From contig CM053337.1 of the NCBI GenBank assembly GCA_028583605.1, positions 24,538,162 to 24,602,161 of the forward strand: a stretch of 64,000 nt of DNA, read 5' to 3'. Shown one piece after another: positions 1 to 12,235 of the stretch. The stretch is from Dastarcus helophoroides. Lineage: Eukaryota; Arthropoda; Insecta; Coleoptera; Bothrideridae. Every line of letters starts with the position of its first letter. Within the stretch, counting starts at the first letter, position 1. A program made the translations under genes and the position numbers. The notes under the pieces are model-generated. The model was not told the DNA's origin. It did no database searches and worked only from the letters and a program-made list of their open reading frames with translations.

Positions 1-509
1 GGAGTTTTCTCTCAAGATTTATATGGACTGAAGTTCGTCTGAAAAGAAAACAAAGCGAATATCTCATGTGGAAAAATACAAAGCAAAGTAATTATTGTTG
101 AAAAAGATATTTTGTTTGTAATCAAAATAATAAATGCGATATTTAGACGTTCGTTACTTGTGCTTGGCTCTTAAGTTTTGAAGATAAAATGTTTCGACTT
201 CAACAAGATTAAACTTAGTATTTTTCCACGACTGGCTTAGGCCACGTTTTTCTAGTTTATATTCTTATAAAAATGTAGTTTTAGGTACTTGGTTTACAAA
301 GTTAAGTTTTTTGTTTGGAATAAAAATAACAATTCGTATGAATATTCCTCAAAACTAGAACATTAAACTGGAAGCAGATTAAATTTTGTGAACCAGACGT
401 CTAAAGATGTTTATTTGTTTTTTTTATGTGCTGACTGTATTGAGAACTGTCACACCAACGCACGGTCCAAAATGTTAGAAACTTAAAATTTGCACAAATA
501 TTGTGAGTC
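1..509. other. AT-rich non-coding DNA
   Basis: No coding frame, RNA gene or recognisable transposon end is visible. The composition matches the rest of the window. It ends where the inverted-repeat element at about 510 begins. Confidence 0.6.
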
Positions 510-2365
510 CGCTTGAAGCAAAACTCTGTATTTGCCTTCAAAGTAATTTGAAGTTATCATCAAAAATCGTGTATTTCTTGATTCAATGTAACTCTTTAGG
601 TAGCCATGTTTTTACGTGACAGGTATATACCCGATGTTTCTTTGGCAATTTATAAGATTTTTTTAATTTTTGGAAAAAAAATGACAGAAAAGGGGGCTAT
701 TTTGACTCTTTGTATCTTTTTAATTATTTGCAAAAAATAAATCAACTTTTAGTCGAGGTAATGAAATATTATGGAAACTACAATGACGTAATCAGGTTTT
801 ACATTTATTATACAGGGTGACGAAAATTTTCTAATCTTTATTGTTTTTGTTTTATTCAAAAACACTCTGTTTTTTTTAAATAGAAACCATAAGTTTTTTA
901 ATCATTTTTGGATTCTTTACATAAAAAAAAAGTTACTTTACTTATTTTTCAAAATGTTGCACCATCGTTTGTAACAAACTGGGTCTCAAATAAGTGGGTG
1001 AGAAAGTCATTGTCTATTTTACCGTTATGAGCTCCATAGTATTAATAAAATGTACATTTGTATATTTTCCAAATGTAGCTTAATGTCTCATTTCAAAAGA
1101 TTTCTGTATACTTTGGCCACATAATGATATAAGAATGTATTTATAATTTTAAAAAAATATTAAATAATATTTTTATTTTGATTTTCATTATAAAATTTTA
1201 AAGTTACAAATCCTGAGGTCTAATCTAACAGCCTAAAAATTAAGAAACGCATTTTCTTGAACATTTGTTGTTGATTTTCTTTACCCCAAAAATTAGATAT
1301 CTTTTTAACAAACCATTTTTACGAAACCTAAATTCGTGGCTCCATAAATATTTGTCAGTAAGTATTTTAACTTATATAACAATAACTATATATTCGAACA
1401 AAAACCATTTTGTCTTGTACGGTTCCTTTAACTGTTATTTAACTTAAATTTTGTAAGTCTTGTGGTTATGTTTTTTTTTTCAAAATTTTGTTGTCTACTG
1501 CCAATTTACTGCCCAAAAAAAAAGATATATTTTTTTATTTTGAATTGTATCCCTGCAGACTTTAAAAAATCAGTTATATGACTTTGTTTTACTTTTTGTG
1601 TGAAGAATTCAAAAGTGATTAAGAAACGTATAGTTCCTATTTAAAAAAAGAGAGTTTTTTAAAATAAAACAAATACAATAAAGGTCATGAAATTTCCGTC
1701 ACCCTGGATAATAAATGTAAAACTTAATTGCGTCTTAATAATTTTGCATGACGTCAAACCAAATTTCATTTTTTTTGCAAATAATAAAAAAGATACAAAG
1801 AGTCAAAACAACCCCCTTTTCTGTCATTTTTTTCAAAAAATTAAAATATCTTTAAAACTATTAAAGATAGCAATAAACATGCATAAACTGACCTTATTTT
1901 TTAACGTATAATTTAAATAACATATAAAATATGGGGGTTGCCTTTAAAATAAAAAAGTTGATGTTTACCTCCCGCATAACTAAAAGTGAAAGTTAAAAAT
2001 ATTTTTAAAAGAAAGTTTTACCTCGATTAGCTCCATCAATAAAATCAGTTTGTTTTTATAATAAGTGGTACTCCATGTATAGGTAACCTTCCAACTAAAA
2101 AAAAAACACCACGTGTATGTTAGTGTAATTAAAACAACACTTCTTTCTTCTTTTAAATTTGTTGTTAAAAATGTAAAAAAAATAATTGCAAATTCACACC
2201 TTTGCAAGTAAACAATGGAAATACAGATTATCTATTTTTTTTAGCAAATATAGCTTCCTTCTTCCAAATTTTTATATAGATAGTTAGTTTTGGGAGTTCT
2301 TATGATATTTACATGCAAAACTCAGTTTTCTAAAATTTTGCAAATACAGAGTTTTGCTTCTAAAG
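510..2365. mobile_element. Long inverted-repeat (foldback-type) element
   Basis: A segment at about 600-890 reads as the reverse complement of about 1630-1890. Both arms carry the landmarks TGACAGAAAAGGGGG, TTTTGACTCTTTGTATCTTTT, TTTTACATTTATTAT and CAGGGTGACG, in the same order and with indels. A further outer match, GAAGCAAAACTCTGTATTTGC, lies at 514-534 and inverted at 2341-2362, so the right arm holds several hundred extra bases. The centre (about 900-1620) is AT-rich and has no protein of recognisable family. I see no target duplication. A non-autonomous DNA transposon or foldback element is likely; the superfamily is not recognised. Confidence 0.65.
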
Positions 2366-3423
2366 TACTCTTCTAATATAGCGTATAGGTGAGCAATAAA
2401 AATAATGAGTTTAGAAATTAAAAATGTTGCCTTTTTCTTGAAATTATAATGGGTCTCTTGAAATTTCGATCTTAAACTTGATTTTTCCAGTTTTTTGAAA
2501 ATCCCAGGTTTAAATTTGATTTTTTTTTTAATTTCAGTTTTTTCCTAAAACTTCTATTTTTTTTTGTCTAAAGTTCGAATTTTGAAACAAATTACAAACT
2601 TGATTTCGATTCTTTTTTTTTTAGTTTCGAGCTTTGTTTTGAAAATAGTATTTTTTTTGAAAATTTCGACTATTTAAAAATTTTGATTTCCTTTAAAATT
2701 GACATTTTTAAAAATTTTGAGAAATATTTTGATTCGAAAATTTGCATTATTTTGTAAGTTTCGACATTTTTTGGCAAAACTACTTTTTTGAAAATGTCGA
2801 TTATTCAAAGCTTAAATAAACTTTTTGATTTCGTCTCAAAATTTGTACTTTCGATAAATTTTGAATGTTTGGAAAAGTTTAATTTTCTTGAAAATTTCGT
2901 TTTTCGTCCAAACTGAACTTTTTTAAAAAATTTGATTTTCTTGAAAGTTTCGATTCGAATTTTTTTTTAAATATTGACCTTTTTCAAAATTTTAAATTTT
3001 TGAAAATGTTTGTCTAGATTTTTTAAAAATATCTACCTTTTTGAAATTATAGACTTTTTTAGAGATTGGACAAATTCTGTAAGTTTCGATTTTTTTTCGA
3101 AAATCACTCACGACACAAAATTATTTACTTAAAAAATGTTTACTTAAATTAATCTCTAAATCTTAAATATTTTTTTAAATTTTTTTCTCCAAAGTTTCGA
3201 GTCAAAACTAAAGAGTAGTCACTTTGTGAAATTTTAATTTCGTTTTTTAAAATATGTTAGTTTTAAAGCTTTAACTGTATCTATTAAAATATTATATTTT
3301 GTTTTAAATTTTAGGTTCAAAGGTACAGCTTCGAATAAAAGTTTTATTTATTTTTAATTTTATATTTTACTTAAAATGATAAATTTTTTTAACCAGTTTT
3401 GTATATTAAATTCTTGGGTTTTA

Positions 3424-3549
3424 AAAATTAACATACAAATCTTGTCTCCTGAAATCAAAGAAGATTAAAAGTTTTATCTGTCTTGGTTTCGGGGGACAAG
3501 GTATTTCAATTTTTAAAGATAATCAAGGACCAGTCCGTTCCACCAAAAT
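3424..3549 (-). mobile_element. Hammerhead-family inverted element, collapsed copy A
   Basis: The left side has ACATACAAATCTTGTCTCCTG and the right side has GGGGGACAAGGTATTTCAATT, the two mirror arms of the family. The family's outer end (GGTGGAACGGACTGGTCC) appears reverse-complemented at the right, so the copy lies in minus orientation. The central part carrying the hammerhead cores has been deleted. Confidence 0.75.
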
Positions 3550-4540
3550 CTTAGGTTTTTCTAGAAATTTAACTTATTAAATAATTTAATCTTTAGAACT
3601 TGGATAATTTTAAATTAAATTTTCAAGATTAAAATAATCGAAAATACCAAACTAAAAATTTTGATGATTTTTTTTAAACGTTGAGTTTTTTCTAAATATC
3701 CTTAAATTTAAGGTTTTTAATATTTTCTCCAAAATTTTGACGTAAAACTTGAATTGTAGTCTTTGTATTTCAAATTTTGAAATTTCGTTTTCTAAAATTT
3801 CGACCCTAAGCGTAAAATTTCTATAATTTTTTCAAGCTTTTGATGTGTAATGAATATGTAAAAGATTTTTAAAATTTCATTTTAAATTTCAATTTATTCA
3901 AATAGTTTTAAATTGTTCCTGGTAGATTGCTTTTGCAACCTTATATTTTTATATTTTAAACTCAAAAACGTTTATTTTTAACTTATAGTTTTTTACTTGT
4001 AAATTTCAACATTTTGCTAAAACATTTCGATTTAAAAATTAAAAATTATAATCACTTTTTTCTATACCAAATTTTAAAACGAAATTAGGCTTAAATCTAA
4101 AATTCGTTTTGTAAATGACAAGTTTTTTTTAAAAATTTGCCAGTTTTGTCTTAAAAGCTCGAGTTTAAACTAAAAATTTTAGGTTTTGGCTGAACCAAAG
4201 TTTTCTCCTGCTTTGGAACAAAACCGAATCTGCTGCCAAAACTCGTCTTTTTAGCCGAAACAGGGCAAATCCCAAACAAAAACCGTAACTTCAGTTGGCC
4301 TCTAATTTAAATGTTAAATTACGAATTTAAATTCAACAATTGGAACGAGTCTCATTTTAATTAAAGACAAAGTTTTGAGACAAAGTAATATTTCCTGGAA
4401 AATATTTTCACTTGCAAATCAAAATTTGAAACAAATTAAAATTTTCAATAGTAAATTCAGAAATGTTAAAAAAGACAAAATTTTAAAAAAATACCATAAA
4501 CATCTTGAAATTTTAAAAGTATAAAAAACATATTTTAATT

Positions 4541-4659
4541 TTGGTGGTCCTTGGTTATCTTCAAAAATTAAAATACCAATCTTATTCCCTGAAACTAAGA
4601 AAAATTAAAAAACACAACAGAGGATGCAGAGCAACCAGGGGACAAGATTGTATTTCAAC
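4541..4659 (+). mobile_element. Hammerhead-family inverted element, collapsed copy B
   Basis: It begins GGTGGTCCTTGGTTATCTTC, continues through CCCTGAAACTAAGAAAAATT and an AACACAACAGAGG stretch, then jumps to the opposite arm GGGGACAAGATTGTATTTC. The central hammerhead cores are missing. The left outer end has lost the ACGGACT part present in other copies. Confidence 0.75.
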
Positions 4660-4940
4660 CATATTTTATGGAAAGCTTTAATTGATAATTGAGTAATACT
4701 TATAATTCTTTTTTTGATCGCAGTTTTTTAAAATCTGGTTTAAGAATATTCAATTTAGATAAGAAATGTTGAGAAAAAGTTATAAGTTTGAAAAAAAATC
4801 GTTATTTATAAAAACGAATTCGAGTCAACATCGGTGAAAAACTGAAAAATTATAAAAGAAGTTTTCTAAAATTATTATTCGTATTTGCAAAAAAGATTTG
4901 AGCAAAATTTTACTAAATAAATTTGTTGTTTTATTTCATA

Positions 4941-6768
4941 CAGTGAAATCTCTCTTAAGCGGATACCTTCCGGACTGCCAAAATATGTTGCATATCGGAG
5001 GTGTCCGTTCATGAGATATGGTAACCACAATTTGTTTGCCTACTCATTATTTTCGTTTTTTCCCATATCAGATATCAGAAATGTCTTGGAACTGGGAATT
5101 TTTTTTACATCATATTCAAATTTTATGATTTAAAGTTCAAAGTTTACATTTCGAAGAAAACTCGAAATTAATACTCAACATTTTTAAGGTTAAGAAATAA
5201 AGTTGTACACTTTAAAATTAGAATGTTGAGAAAGGAGTAAAAATTGTGAAATTTCTAAAAACGTGTAAAAAGTCAAAATCTTAAAAAAGGCTGACACAAG
5301 TTCAATCTGAAATTTTCAATTTTTTTCCTCAAAACTTCGAATGTTCAAAACAAAATTTTTATAAAATAATCAATATTACAAAATTTCTATTTTTTTATAT
5401 ATCTTCACATTTTTTAAAATTTTAAGATAAATCCTGATATTTCTAATTTTTCTCTTAAATATGACTCTAAGGTTGAAAAAAATCCAAATCCAGAAAAAAT
5501 ACTAAAAGACGATTATTTGAGTTTTCTAAAAAAGGTTCTTTAAATATTTAGCCTTTAAAGTTGAAATGTTACCTCAAAATAAACATTAAAATATGTTCTC
5601 TGGAAATTTTGAATTTAATTAAAGCATCAATTTATAAACTGAAACGAAAATTTTGGAATCTAAAGTTGAACTTTCAAAATTTTTCTCGAAATTAAAGTTT
5701 AAGTTCCAGGGTTGAGGACAAACTTGAAATTTTGGGAATTTTTTAAAATAGATAGAACTTTTTTCAAAATTATGACTTTCTCATTCGGAATTGGGATTTA
5801 TTTATTCAAAAATTTAATATTTTTATTTTAAATTTCGATTTTAAACTAAAATCTATGAAAAATTTGAACTTTTTTCAAAATTATGACTTTCTCATTCGGA
5901 ATTGGGATTTATTTATTCAAAAATTTGATATTTTTATTTTAAATTTCGATTTTAAACTAAAATCTATAAAAAATTTGAAGCTTCAAATCAAACTGAAAAC
6001 AAAAATTCGAACTTCGAGAGACACCCAAAATTTATAAAATAGAAATTCGAGTTTTGACACCAAAAGATGAGAAAATTTTGGAAGTGAAAATATTTCTAAG
6101 CTTAGAAATTTTGTTTAAATACGAAATGTTTACAACATATATTAATATTCGACCTCAAGTTTTTTTATAAAAAAATCAAGTGGAAATTTTTGTTAATTTT
6201 CAAATTATATTAATTTTTTTCCATAGTTTTCATTTTGATTAGAAATATTTTTAATTTTTAATTGTAATTTTCTCCTTTGAAGTTAGAATTCGAATTAAAA
6301 AAATTAAAACGACAAATTGGAAATTATAAAAACGTAGTCGAAATTCCTAAAAGAACTCGATTGCCTAAAACTCAAAGTGTCGAAAAAAAAAGCTCGAAAT
6401 TTAGCTGCAAAATAATACTATTTTTGATTACTGCTTATTTATTTTAAAATAAAAAATAAGTAACTACTTTCCATTCTTTAAGTGAAGCTTCAATGAAGAA
6501 CTGGTTTACGTTGAAGATATCCTTTGGTGAATGTACTTTTTCACTTCGATATGTTTGAGTGAAGTATCCTGTCAATGCAAGATTGCGTATAATTTTATGG
6601 TGTCCGGTTAAGAGTTTGGCATATTGTATGTAGAAATAGTCTCCGCGTCCGCTCAACGGAGGTTCTATTGTATGGAATTATCTATGATACAATTCCCGAC
6701 TATAAAAAACTGTCCGCTTAATGGATGTGTCTGTTCATTAGAGGTGTCCGCTAAGGGAAATTTTACTG
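4941..6768. mobile_element. Tigger/pogo-like DNA transposon, non-autonomous
   Basis: The left end CAGTGAAATCTCTCTTAAGC starts right after TA (4939-4940). The right end, read on the minus strand, is CAGTAAAATTTCCCTTAGCG and is followed by TA (6769-6770). This matches the TA duplication and CAGT termini of the Tc1/mariner superfamily, and the subterminal AAGCGGACA and TCCGTTCATGAGA motifs repeated near both ends are typical of Tigger/pogo. The interior (about 5060-6420) is the same degenerate AT array seen elsewhere. No transposase (HTH, DDE) is recognisable, and an open stretch near the right end (6444-6656, minus) has no motif. Confidence 0.75.
5755..5976. repeat. 111-bp tandem duplication
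   Basis: Two nearly identical adjacent copies of 111 bp are seen; the landmark TATGACTTTCTCATTCGG starts at 5771 and again at 5882. Only a few substitutions separate them, so this duplication is much younger than the surrounding degenerate array. Confidence 0.9.
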
Positions 6769-6872
6769 TACATAAACTTCAATTTTAGGAAAAAGAAGTT
6801 GAAATTTCGAAATGAAAATCGAAATGACAATTTCTATTTTGTGTGCTTTAAAAGAAGCAAATCTTTTTGAAC

Positions 6873-6904
6873 TTTATTATTATTATTATTATTATTATTA
6901 TTTA
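6873..6904. repeat. (TTA)n microsatellite
   Basis: About ten uninterrupted TTA units in AT-rich DNA just right of the Tigger/pogo-like element. Confidence 0.95.
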
Positions 6905-6997
6905 TAAAGTTTAGAATTTTTAATAAGTATAAGTTTAATGTTATCTTATTTATTCCTTCTAAACCCTTCTCAGCTATTGCGATCTTTTAGAACTTAC

Positions 6998-7211
6998 AGG
7001 TAAAACATATGCATTGAAAAGTATGTTGCCTGGCGCATCCACCATAACGATCCATTGTAAATGTTTAATGTTAGTTATCTGCATGAAACATTCAACTGAT
7101 CGGGGGTCGTGAATATCGATTTCAATTGTTTCAGTTACCGCCTCCTCCCCACTTGCCTTTGGACGACAAACACCTATCTTACAGAACACGGGAGGCACTT
7201 GCACACGCCAA
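6998..7211 (-). CDS. Candidate internal exon of an unidentified host gene
   Basis: On the minus strand a frame stays open for 214 bp. It lies between an acceptor-like TACTTACAG at 7212-7213 and a perfect donor CCT|GTAAGT whose GT is at 6996-6997. The peptide runs from WRVQVPPVFCK through EIDIHDPRSVECFMQITNIK to NAYVLP and has ordinary amino-acid composition, unlike the F/N/K-rich chance ORFs of the arrays. The plus strand also shows AG...GTAAGT at these borders, but all three of its frames contain stops. I do not recognise the protein family. The nearest other minus-strand exon candidate is near 32 kb, so any shared gene would need a very large intron. Confidence 0.45.
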
Positions 7212-7213
7212 CT

Positions 7214-8050
7214 GTAAGTATCCGACGTTTTCTATTCTAACGACGTCTTGTGTACTTTACATTATGTTTCCGAGAAGAGTTTCTTTTAATCCAGACAAAC
7301 AGAACGAAAGATAATTCTGAAACACACCACTTATCGAGTTTTGCGTTTCGTATTTTGTCAAGCCTCATGCTTGGTGAAACTCAAGGCCTTCAGAACGATT
7401 TGAATGTTTATCAAACGAAATACGTATGAACTTTAAACGAATTATAGCAGTGGTGGGTGGTAATTTTTTGACAGCTCCAAAAGAAATCTTGATTTAATTA
7501 ATAGTGACTTACTTGACTTATAATTAGATTTGATTCACGATTATAATAACGCTATGCAGAAGCATACAAAATGTATTTGTTAAATTAAAAGTAATGTCTG
7601 TACTGGTAGAAATAAACTGTCACATTATTTTTTTTGAAAATTGTCTTAGAAGATCAAATGAGTGAAAATATCGTTTACTTAAACTACACATAAATATATC
7701 AAACTTTATTTTTTATAAATGAAATCCGTTCTATGTATGATCATTCACAGAAACAATATTGTATTATTTTTCGTCAAAATTGTCTATATCCTGCAACATA
7801 TTTCAGTTGACAGATGTCATTGCTAAAGTATCGCTGATCATTGTATTGCATAAAAAACTTTAAATCCATTTTAATGTCAAAAGACAGCCACTTAATTCTG
7901 CAGTTGTCATTGGTGTTGTTGAAATGATATTTAGTAACTTTGCCTTTTCAGGAAATGTTTCAATTTAATCAGCTTTTGACATAAATGATAGTGACATATG
8001 ACCAATTAAATGTTCTGTAATTAGACAGTTAAATGTGCTCAAAATTAAAA
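7214..8050. other. Non-coding, apparently low-copy DNA
   Basis: Mixed-composition sequence without the A/T-tract array. It has no convincing frame or repeat and could be intronic to the candidate exon to its left. Confidence 0.45.
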
Positions 8051-8060
8051 ATATTTACGC

Positions 8061-8112
8061 CCGCAACCATAGACTAGTTTCGGCCTTCCTTGGCCTCATC
8101 ATAATGGTACTG
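8061..8112 (-). ncRNA. Degenerate hammerhead-ribozyme-like motif (type 2)
   Basis: Read on the minus strand: TGATGA, a GGCC-AAGGAA-GGCC hairpin (stem II), GAAA, then ACTAGTC. The last part gives a minimal palindromic stem III (ACTAGT) and a GUC cleavage triplet. Stem I is formed by ACCAT before and ATGGT after the core. Position 3, normally C, is A here, so activity of this copy is doubtful. It probably marks a fragment of a PLE-type terminal repeat, since such repeats are known to carry hammerheads. Confidence 0.55.
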
Positions 8113-8285
8113 TGGTTGTGTACACTTCCAACTTAAAGCCTTTACTCAGTCGTACAAGTATCCAAGAGAGTAAACCCCCTTTGGGTGACTTGTAACTGAC
8201 TTTTTAACTGTTTATTACGCAAACATTTTCGCTACATGCTAATTAAAGCATTCTTCTCTGCTGAGATAATAAGCCTTGCATATAC

Positions 8286-8287
<2 letters not shown>

Positions 8288-8342
<55 letters not shown>
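8288..8342. repeat. (TA)n microsatellite
   Basis: More than 25 uninterrupted TA units, able to form a perfect hairpin. Confidence 0.95.
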
Positions 8343-8346
<4 letters not shown>

Positions 8347-8420
8347 GTATTTGTTTATGATCGTAGGGTATGTTAATTAATTTTGTTTTAGGGTAAGTCG
8401 ATCAGTAGAGGTACAGGTAA

Positions 8421-8495
8421 AGAATACTCTTTATCTATTTCCAAGCTTTCGAAGCTTTATTTTTGCTTCATCATCAGGGATTAGATTTGAGATTT
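8421..8495 (-). ncRNA. Hammerhead-ribozyme-like motif (type 3)
   Basis: On the minus strand the canonical core CTGATGA (8477-8471) is followed by one extra T. Then come the stem II arms GAAGC (8469-8465) and GCTTC (8455-8451) with an A-rich loop, and GAAA with G12-A14 at 8450-8448. A minimal stem III AGCT follows, with a UU cleavage position at 8444-8443. Immediately flanking bases TCC (8480-8478) and GGA (8442-8440) pair as stem I, which continues after an internal loop with ATCTA/TAGAT. All invariant core bases are present. It lies inside the inverted-repeat segment at 8258-8932. Confidence 0.6.
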
Positions 8496-8939
8496 GACCT
8501 TTGTGAAGTGGTATACATCCTACTATATATTACATTACATTAGGTTTTTTTAAATGAAGGATAACCATTCCTGTCATTACATTGTCCATTCTACATGTGT
8601 TTACTTTGCTACATGCAATTATCTTATTACTATTTCAATTTGACCAATATTTAGGTCCTTTTTGGGAATAGGATGGTTCGTTATTCCTTGGTTTTTATTG
8701 TTTGTGAAATTTGGACCTTTTTTGATGTTACTTTTCTTTGGTTATATCACAACCGCCGAGGACGTTTGTAACTATGGATGTTGCTATGCAACCCGTGATA
8801 CAAGCTTTGCCTCATCTTCGTGAACTTTGCAATTGCAATCTGGTTTTCATTAGATTTTAATGAAATTAGATTTCAATTGCACCGTAATAAATTTGTATAT
8901 ATTCGTATATACAAGGCTTATTATCTCAGCATAAATGGT

Positions 8940-10190
8940 AGTAAATTTACCTCAGCAATAATATTCACAAAATACGGTCGTGAATAAATAACTTTCAATT
9001 CTGTTCTGAATCACGGCACACTTGTGGGTAACCAGGTGCCTCAGCTGCAAAAATATTAACTGGAATTGTTAAAACTTGATTATTAAGATTGTTTGAATAC
9101 TAAGACGATATCTAAATAACGAGCAACCATATGTTAATAATCGAAACATTGTGAAATTTTTAATATCTAAGGGTTGGAAATATCAATTAGATGTTAATAA
9201 TCATTAGTAATAGGAATGAGTTTTTTGAGCAAAATCTGACTTTTTTTTAAACTCTTCCTGACACGAAATCTTAATTTTAGTGTCCTTTGTTGGAAAATGT
9301 TTCAATAAATAAAAAGTATTGGCATAAAACACTCTTTTGATTATTCAATTTGTGCATTTAACTGTGAATCCCAGGTACCTTCCCGAAGAAAAAATACTTT
9401 GACCTTAATGCAGTCAGATCACGAAACTGAAAAATTATCCATTCTTGTCATTCGCTCGAATTTATGTTGCTTCTGAAGTTAAACAAAAACTTTTATCGGC
9501 ATAAAGACGGTCGACATTCTCCACTATAAAGAGAAATAAATTTACCCGGAGGCCTTAGAGAGAATGTAGCGAAACAGACTGTAATAACTGTATATATTTC
9601 TTAAAATTTTTCCCTTTGAATCAACTCGAGTTCTCCCATCGGAAATTTTATTATATTATGTCATGGATTACGTCTTGAGACGAGTCTTTCATTTGTAGAG
9701 TCGGCAAGATTTTTCATCTATACGACGAAGGATATCAGTATGAACTATTGGACATGGAATAAATCTTAAAACCTCGGGCGAATCTAGGTTTATGATGGCT
9801 GATTTCGCAGAGATTATTGTAGACGAGCAGTTTTAATCAATTTAAAACCTTCATAGTTATTGTATTTGCCAAGATCTATTTTTGGAGTTCGAAACGATTT
9901 AAATCTCAACAAATAGTTAGATTGGTTAGATCAGCAGTATCCAAATTAGGTCTCGCGGGACGGTTAAATTAGTTAAATCTCCGGTCTCCAAATTAAATAT
10001 CGCAGATCTCTTGGGGCCGCAATGTGATTTAATCTGGCCCGTTCTATGAAATCATGAATATAAATACAATTTTTTTTTCAATAAAAACCCAAAAAAGTAA
10101 CGTGGATTATTGGATTATATTTACGCGATGTCTGGCTAGAGACTATTAAAATTGCCAATATGTTTGAGATGTTGACATCGGATTTTGCGT
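8940..10190. other. Non-coding, apparently low-copy DNA
   Basis: Base composition is mixed and no frame of note is seen. A doubled phrase (GGTTAGATCAGCAGTATCCAA and GTTAAATCTCCGGTCTCCAA, about 9925-9990) suggests a short degenerate duplication. Nothing else supports a feature. Confidence 0.4.
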
Positions 10191-10393
10191 AGCAACAAAT
10201 TTATTAACAAATTTTAAAAATTTCGCCTTTTTTCTCCATTTAAATTTTCACTTATTTTATAAATGTCGCTTTGCAAACAATTTCCTGAAAAATTGAAGGT
10301 TCAAGTTTAAAGTCAAAATGTTGTGACTAAGGAAATTGTGATAATATTTTTAAATAAATTCAACATTTTGACATCAGTCAAACAAATTTGTCT

Positions 10394-10505
10394 TTAATTA
10401 TCTTCAAAAATTGATATACAAATTTTGTTGCTGCCTGAAATCAAAAAGATTAAAAAATACAACAACAGTTTTTCTAACGCGTTTCGACAGTCAAGCTTAG
10501 AAGCT
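10394..10505 (+). mobile_element. Hammerhead-family inverted element, left half, copy C
   Basis: It starts TTATCTTCAAAAATTGATATAC and passes through CTGCCTGAAATCAAAAAGATT to ACGCGTTTCGACAGTCAAGC, then breaks off in AT array. Only one arm remains. The minus-strand core keeps CGAAACGCGTTAG, but the CTGAAGA half is lost. Confidence 0.7.
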
Positions 10506-12235
10506 TAGAAAATTTTGAAGTAAAATTTTCATAAATGAGCCAATTTTTATAAAAAGTTAATATTTTCAAAAAAGTTTTGAAATGTTGAAGAAATTTTCTA
10601 TAATTGTAAATAGTCGAAATATTGAAAATGGCCAAAATTTTGACTAAAATTGAAGTAACTTCAAAAACTTTAGAATGTCAAATCTTTAGAGAAAATTTGC
10701 AATTTTTAAAAAAGTTAAAATTTTGAAAAAGGTAGTAAATTTAAACAAAATTGCATTTTGCAAAAATGTTAAAATCATGTCAATAAGCTTGAAATTTTTG
10801 TAAATTTTTAAAAAGGGCAGAAATTATTGAAAAAGTCGAACCTTTAAAAAAGACGAAATTTTAAAAAAGTAAATATTTTGAAAACATCGAAGCCCAGAGT
10901 TTTAAAAGGTTCGAATTTTGGAAAAAGAGCTTTAATTCTAAAATGAAATCATTAAAAAAATTCGGACTTTAAACAACTCGACATTGTCAAAAAAAATTGA
11001 AAGCATAAAACGATTTTTTTATAATAAGTTGCGATTTTCAAAGTCAAATTAAAAAAAAGCCGAAGGTTTAAACAGAAGCAGAATTTTCTTAGAAATGTTG
11101 AAGTTGTGAAGAACTCAAAACATTGAAGAAAGTCGAAATTTTGAAATAAGTAAAAATATGTTTTAAAAAGTAGAAATTAAAAAAAAGCGGAACTATGAAA
11201 ATAAAGGGGCAAACAAAGATATCACAGTTGATATGGAAAAGTATTAAAAAAAAATTATTACATAACAAAAAAATTGCAATAAAGTCAGTACTCTAAAAAA
11301 AACACATTTTCTAATGGAAACATTTTTCCAAATTTATATTCGACATTGCAAAACAATTGAAATTTTAAGAAAAATTGAAACTATGAGAAACAGTCCGAAT
11401 TTTTAAAGAAAAAGTCAAATTTTCGAGAAAAGAAAATATTTCGAAACAACCTTGAAATTTAAAAAAAAAATAAAAAATTTTAAAACACATATTTTTGAGT
11501 CCAAATCATGATGACTTGAGTCATCAGACCTGGGGGACAATTATATACTATATTAGATATATATTAGATATATTTATTTTTTATTTTGTATATGTATCAT
11601 ATTCAGATATTTTTGAGGGGTTTATTTGAGTTTCCATTTAACTTCGCCCATGGTCCAAATTTTCAAAAGTTGTAATTTTTAAAAGGGCAAATTTTTAATA
11701 GCATAACTGTTAATATTATTCTACTTCACTAAATTTACCAAATAATTCTATAACTTTTGGGAAAAAAATTAGAAGTATGTTAAAATTGAAATGGGTGAAA
11801 AATTTTAAAAAAGTTAATGTTTAAAAATAGTTGAAAAGCTTTTGAAATAAGTTAACATTTGTAGATCGAACTTTAAAAAACGTGAAAATTTTGAGATGTC
11901 TTAATTAAAATATTGTTGAAATTATAGAAAAATTTAAAAGAAGAAAATTTTTCAAAGGAGTCTAACTTCACAAAAACATATAAATGTAAGAAAACTTTTG
12001 AAGAAAAGTTAAAATTTTTAAAAATGGAGATGTTTCGAATTAAGTTGAAATGTTTAAAAAATTATTAAATATTTTAAAAAATTAACTTTTTCAAAAGAAA
12101 ATGAAATTTTTCAAAGAAAAGAAGAAATTTACGTACCTATAAATAGGTTTAAATTTAAAAAAATAATCAAAATATTCTATAAGGTAAAAGGTTAAAAGAA
12201 ATAAAGAGTTAGAAAGAAGATTCAACTTTTTCCTA

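Larger units (their letters stand above)
2366..4940. repeat. T-rich degenerate array of short A/T-tract repeats
   Basis: After a short transition the region is dominated by short phrases such as TTTTGAAAATTTCGAC repeated with heavy divergence, roughly 20-30 bp apart, with T-runs mostly on the plus strand. No unit is exact enough to call a satellite period by eye. Two collapsed copies of the hammerhead-associated inverted element (about 3424 and 4541) are embedded in it. Similar arrays recur through the window in either orientation. Confidence 0.7.
8258..8932. mobile_element. Inverted-repeat-flanked segment around a (TA)n tract
   Basis: GCTGAGATAATAAGCCTTG and a following ATATACGAATATATA stretch (from 8258) recur reverse-complemented at about 8890-8932. 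Between them are a (TA)n run (about 8288-8342), a hammerhead-like motif (8421-8495) and about 400 bp of unremarkable sequence. The arrangement suggests a small non-autonomous element with inverted ends. The element family is not recognised. Confidence 0.6.
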
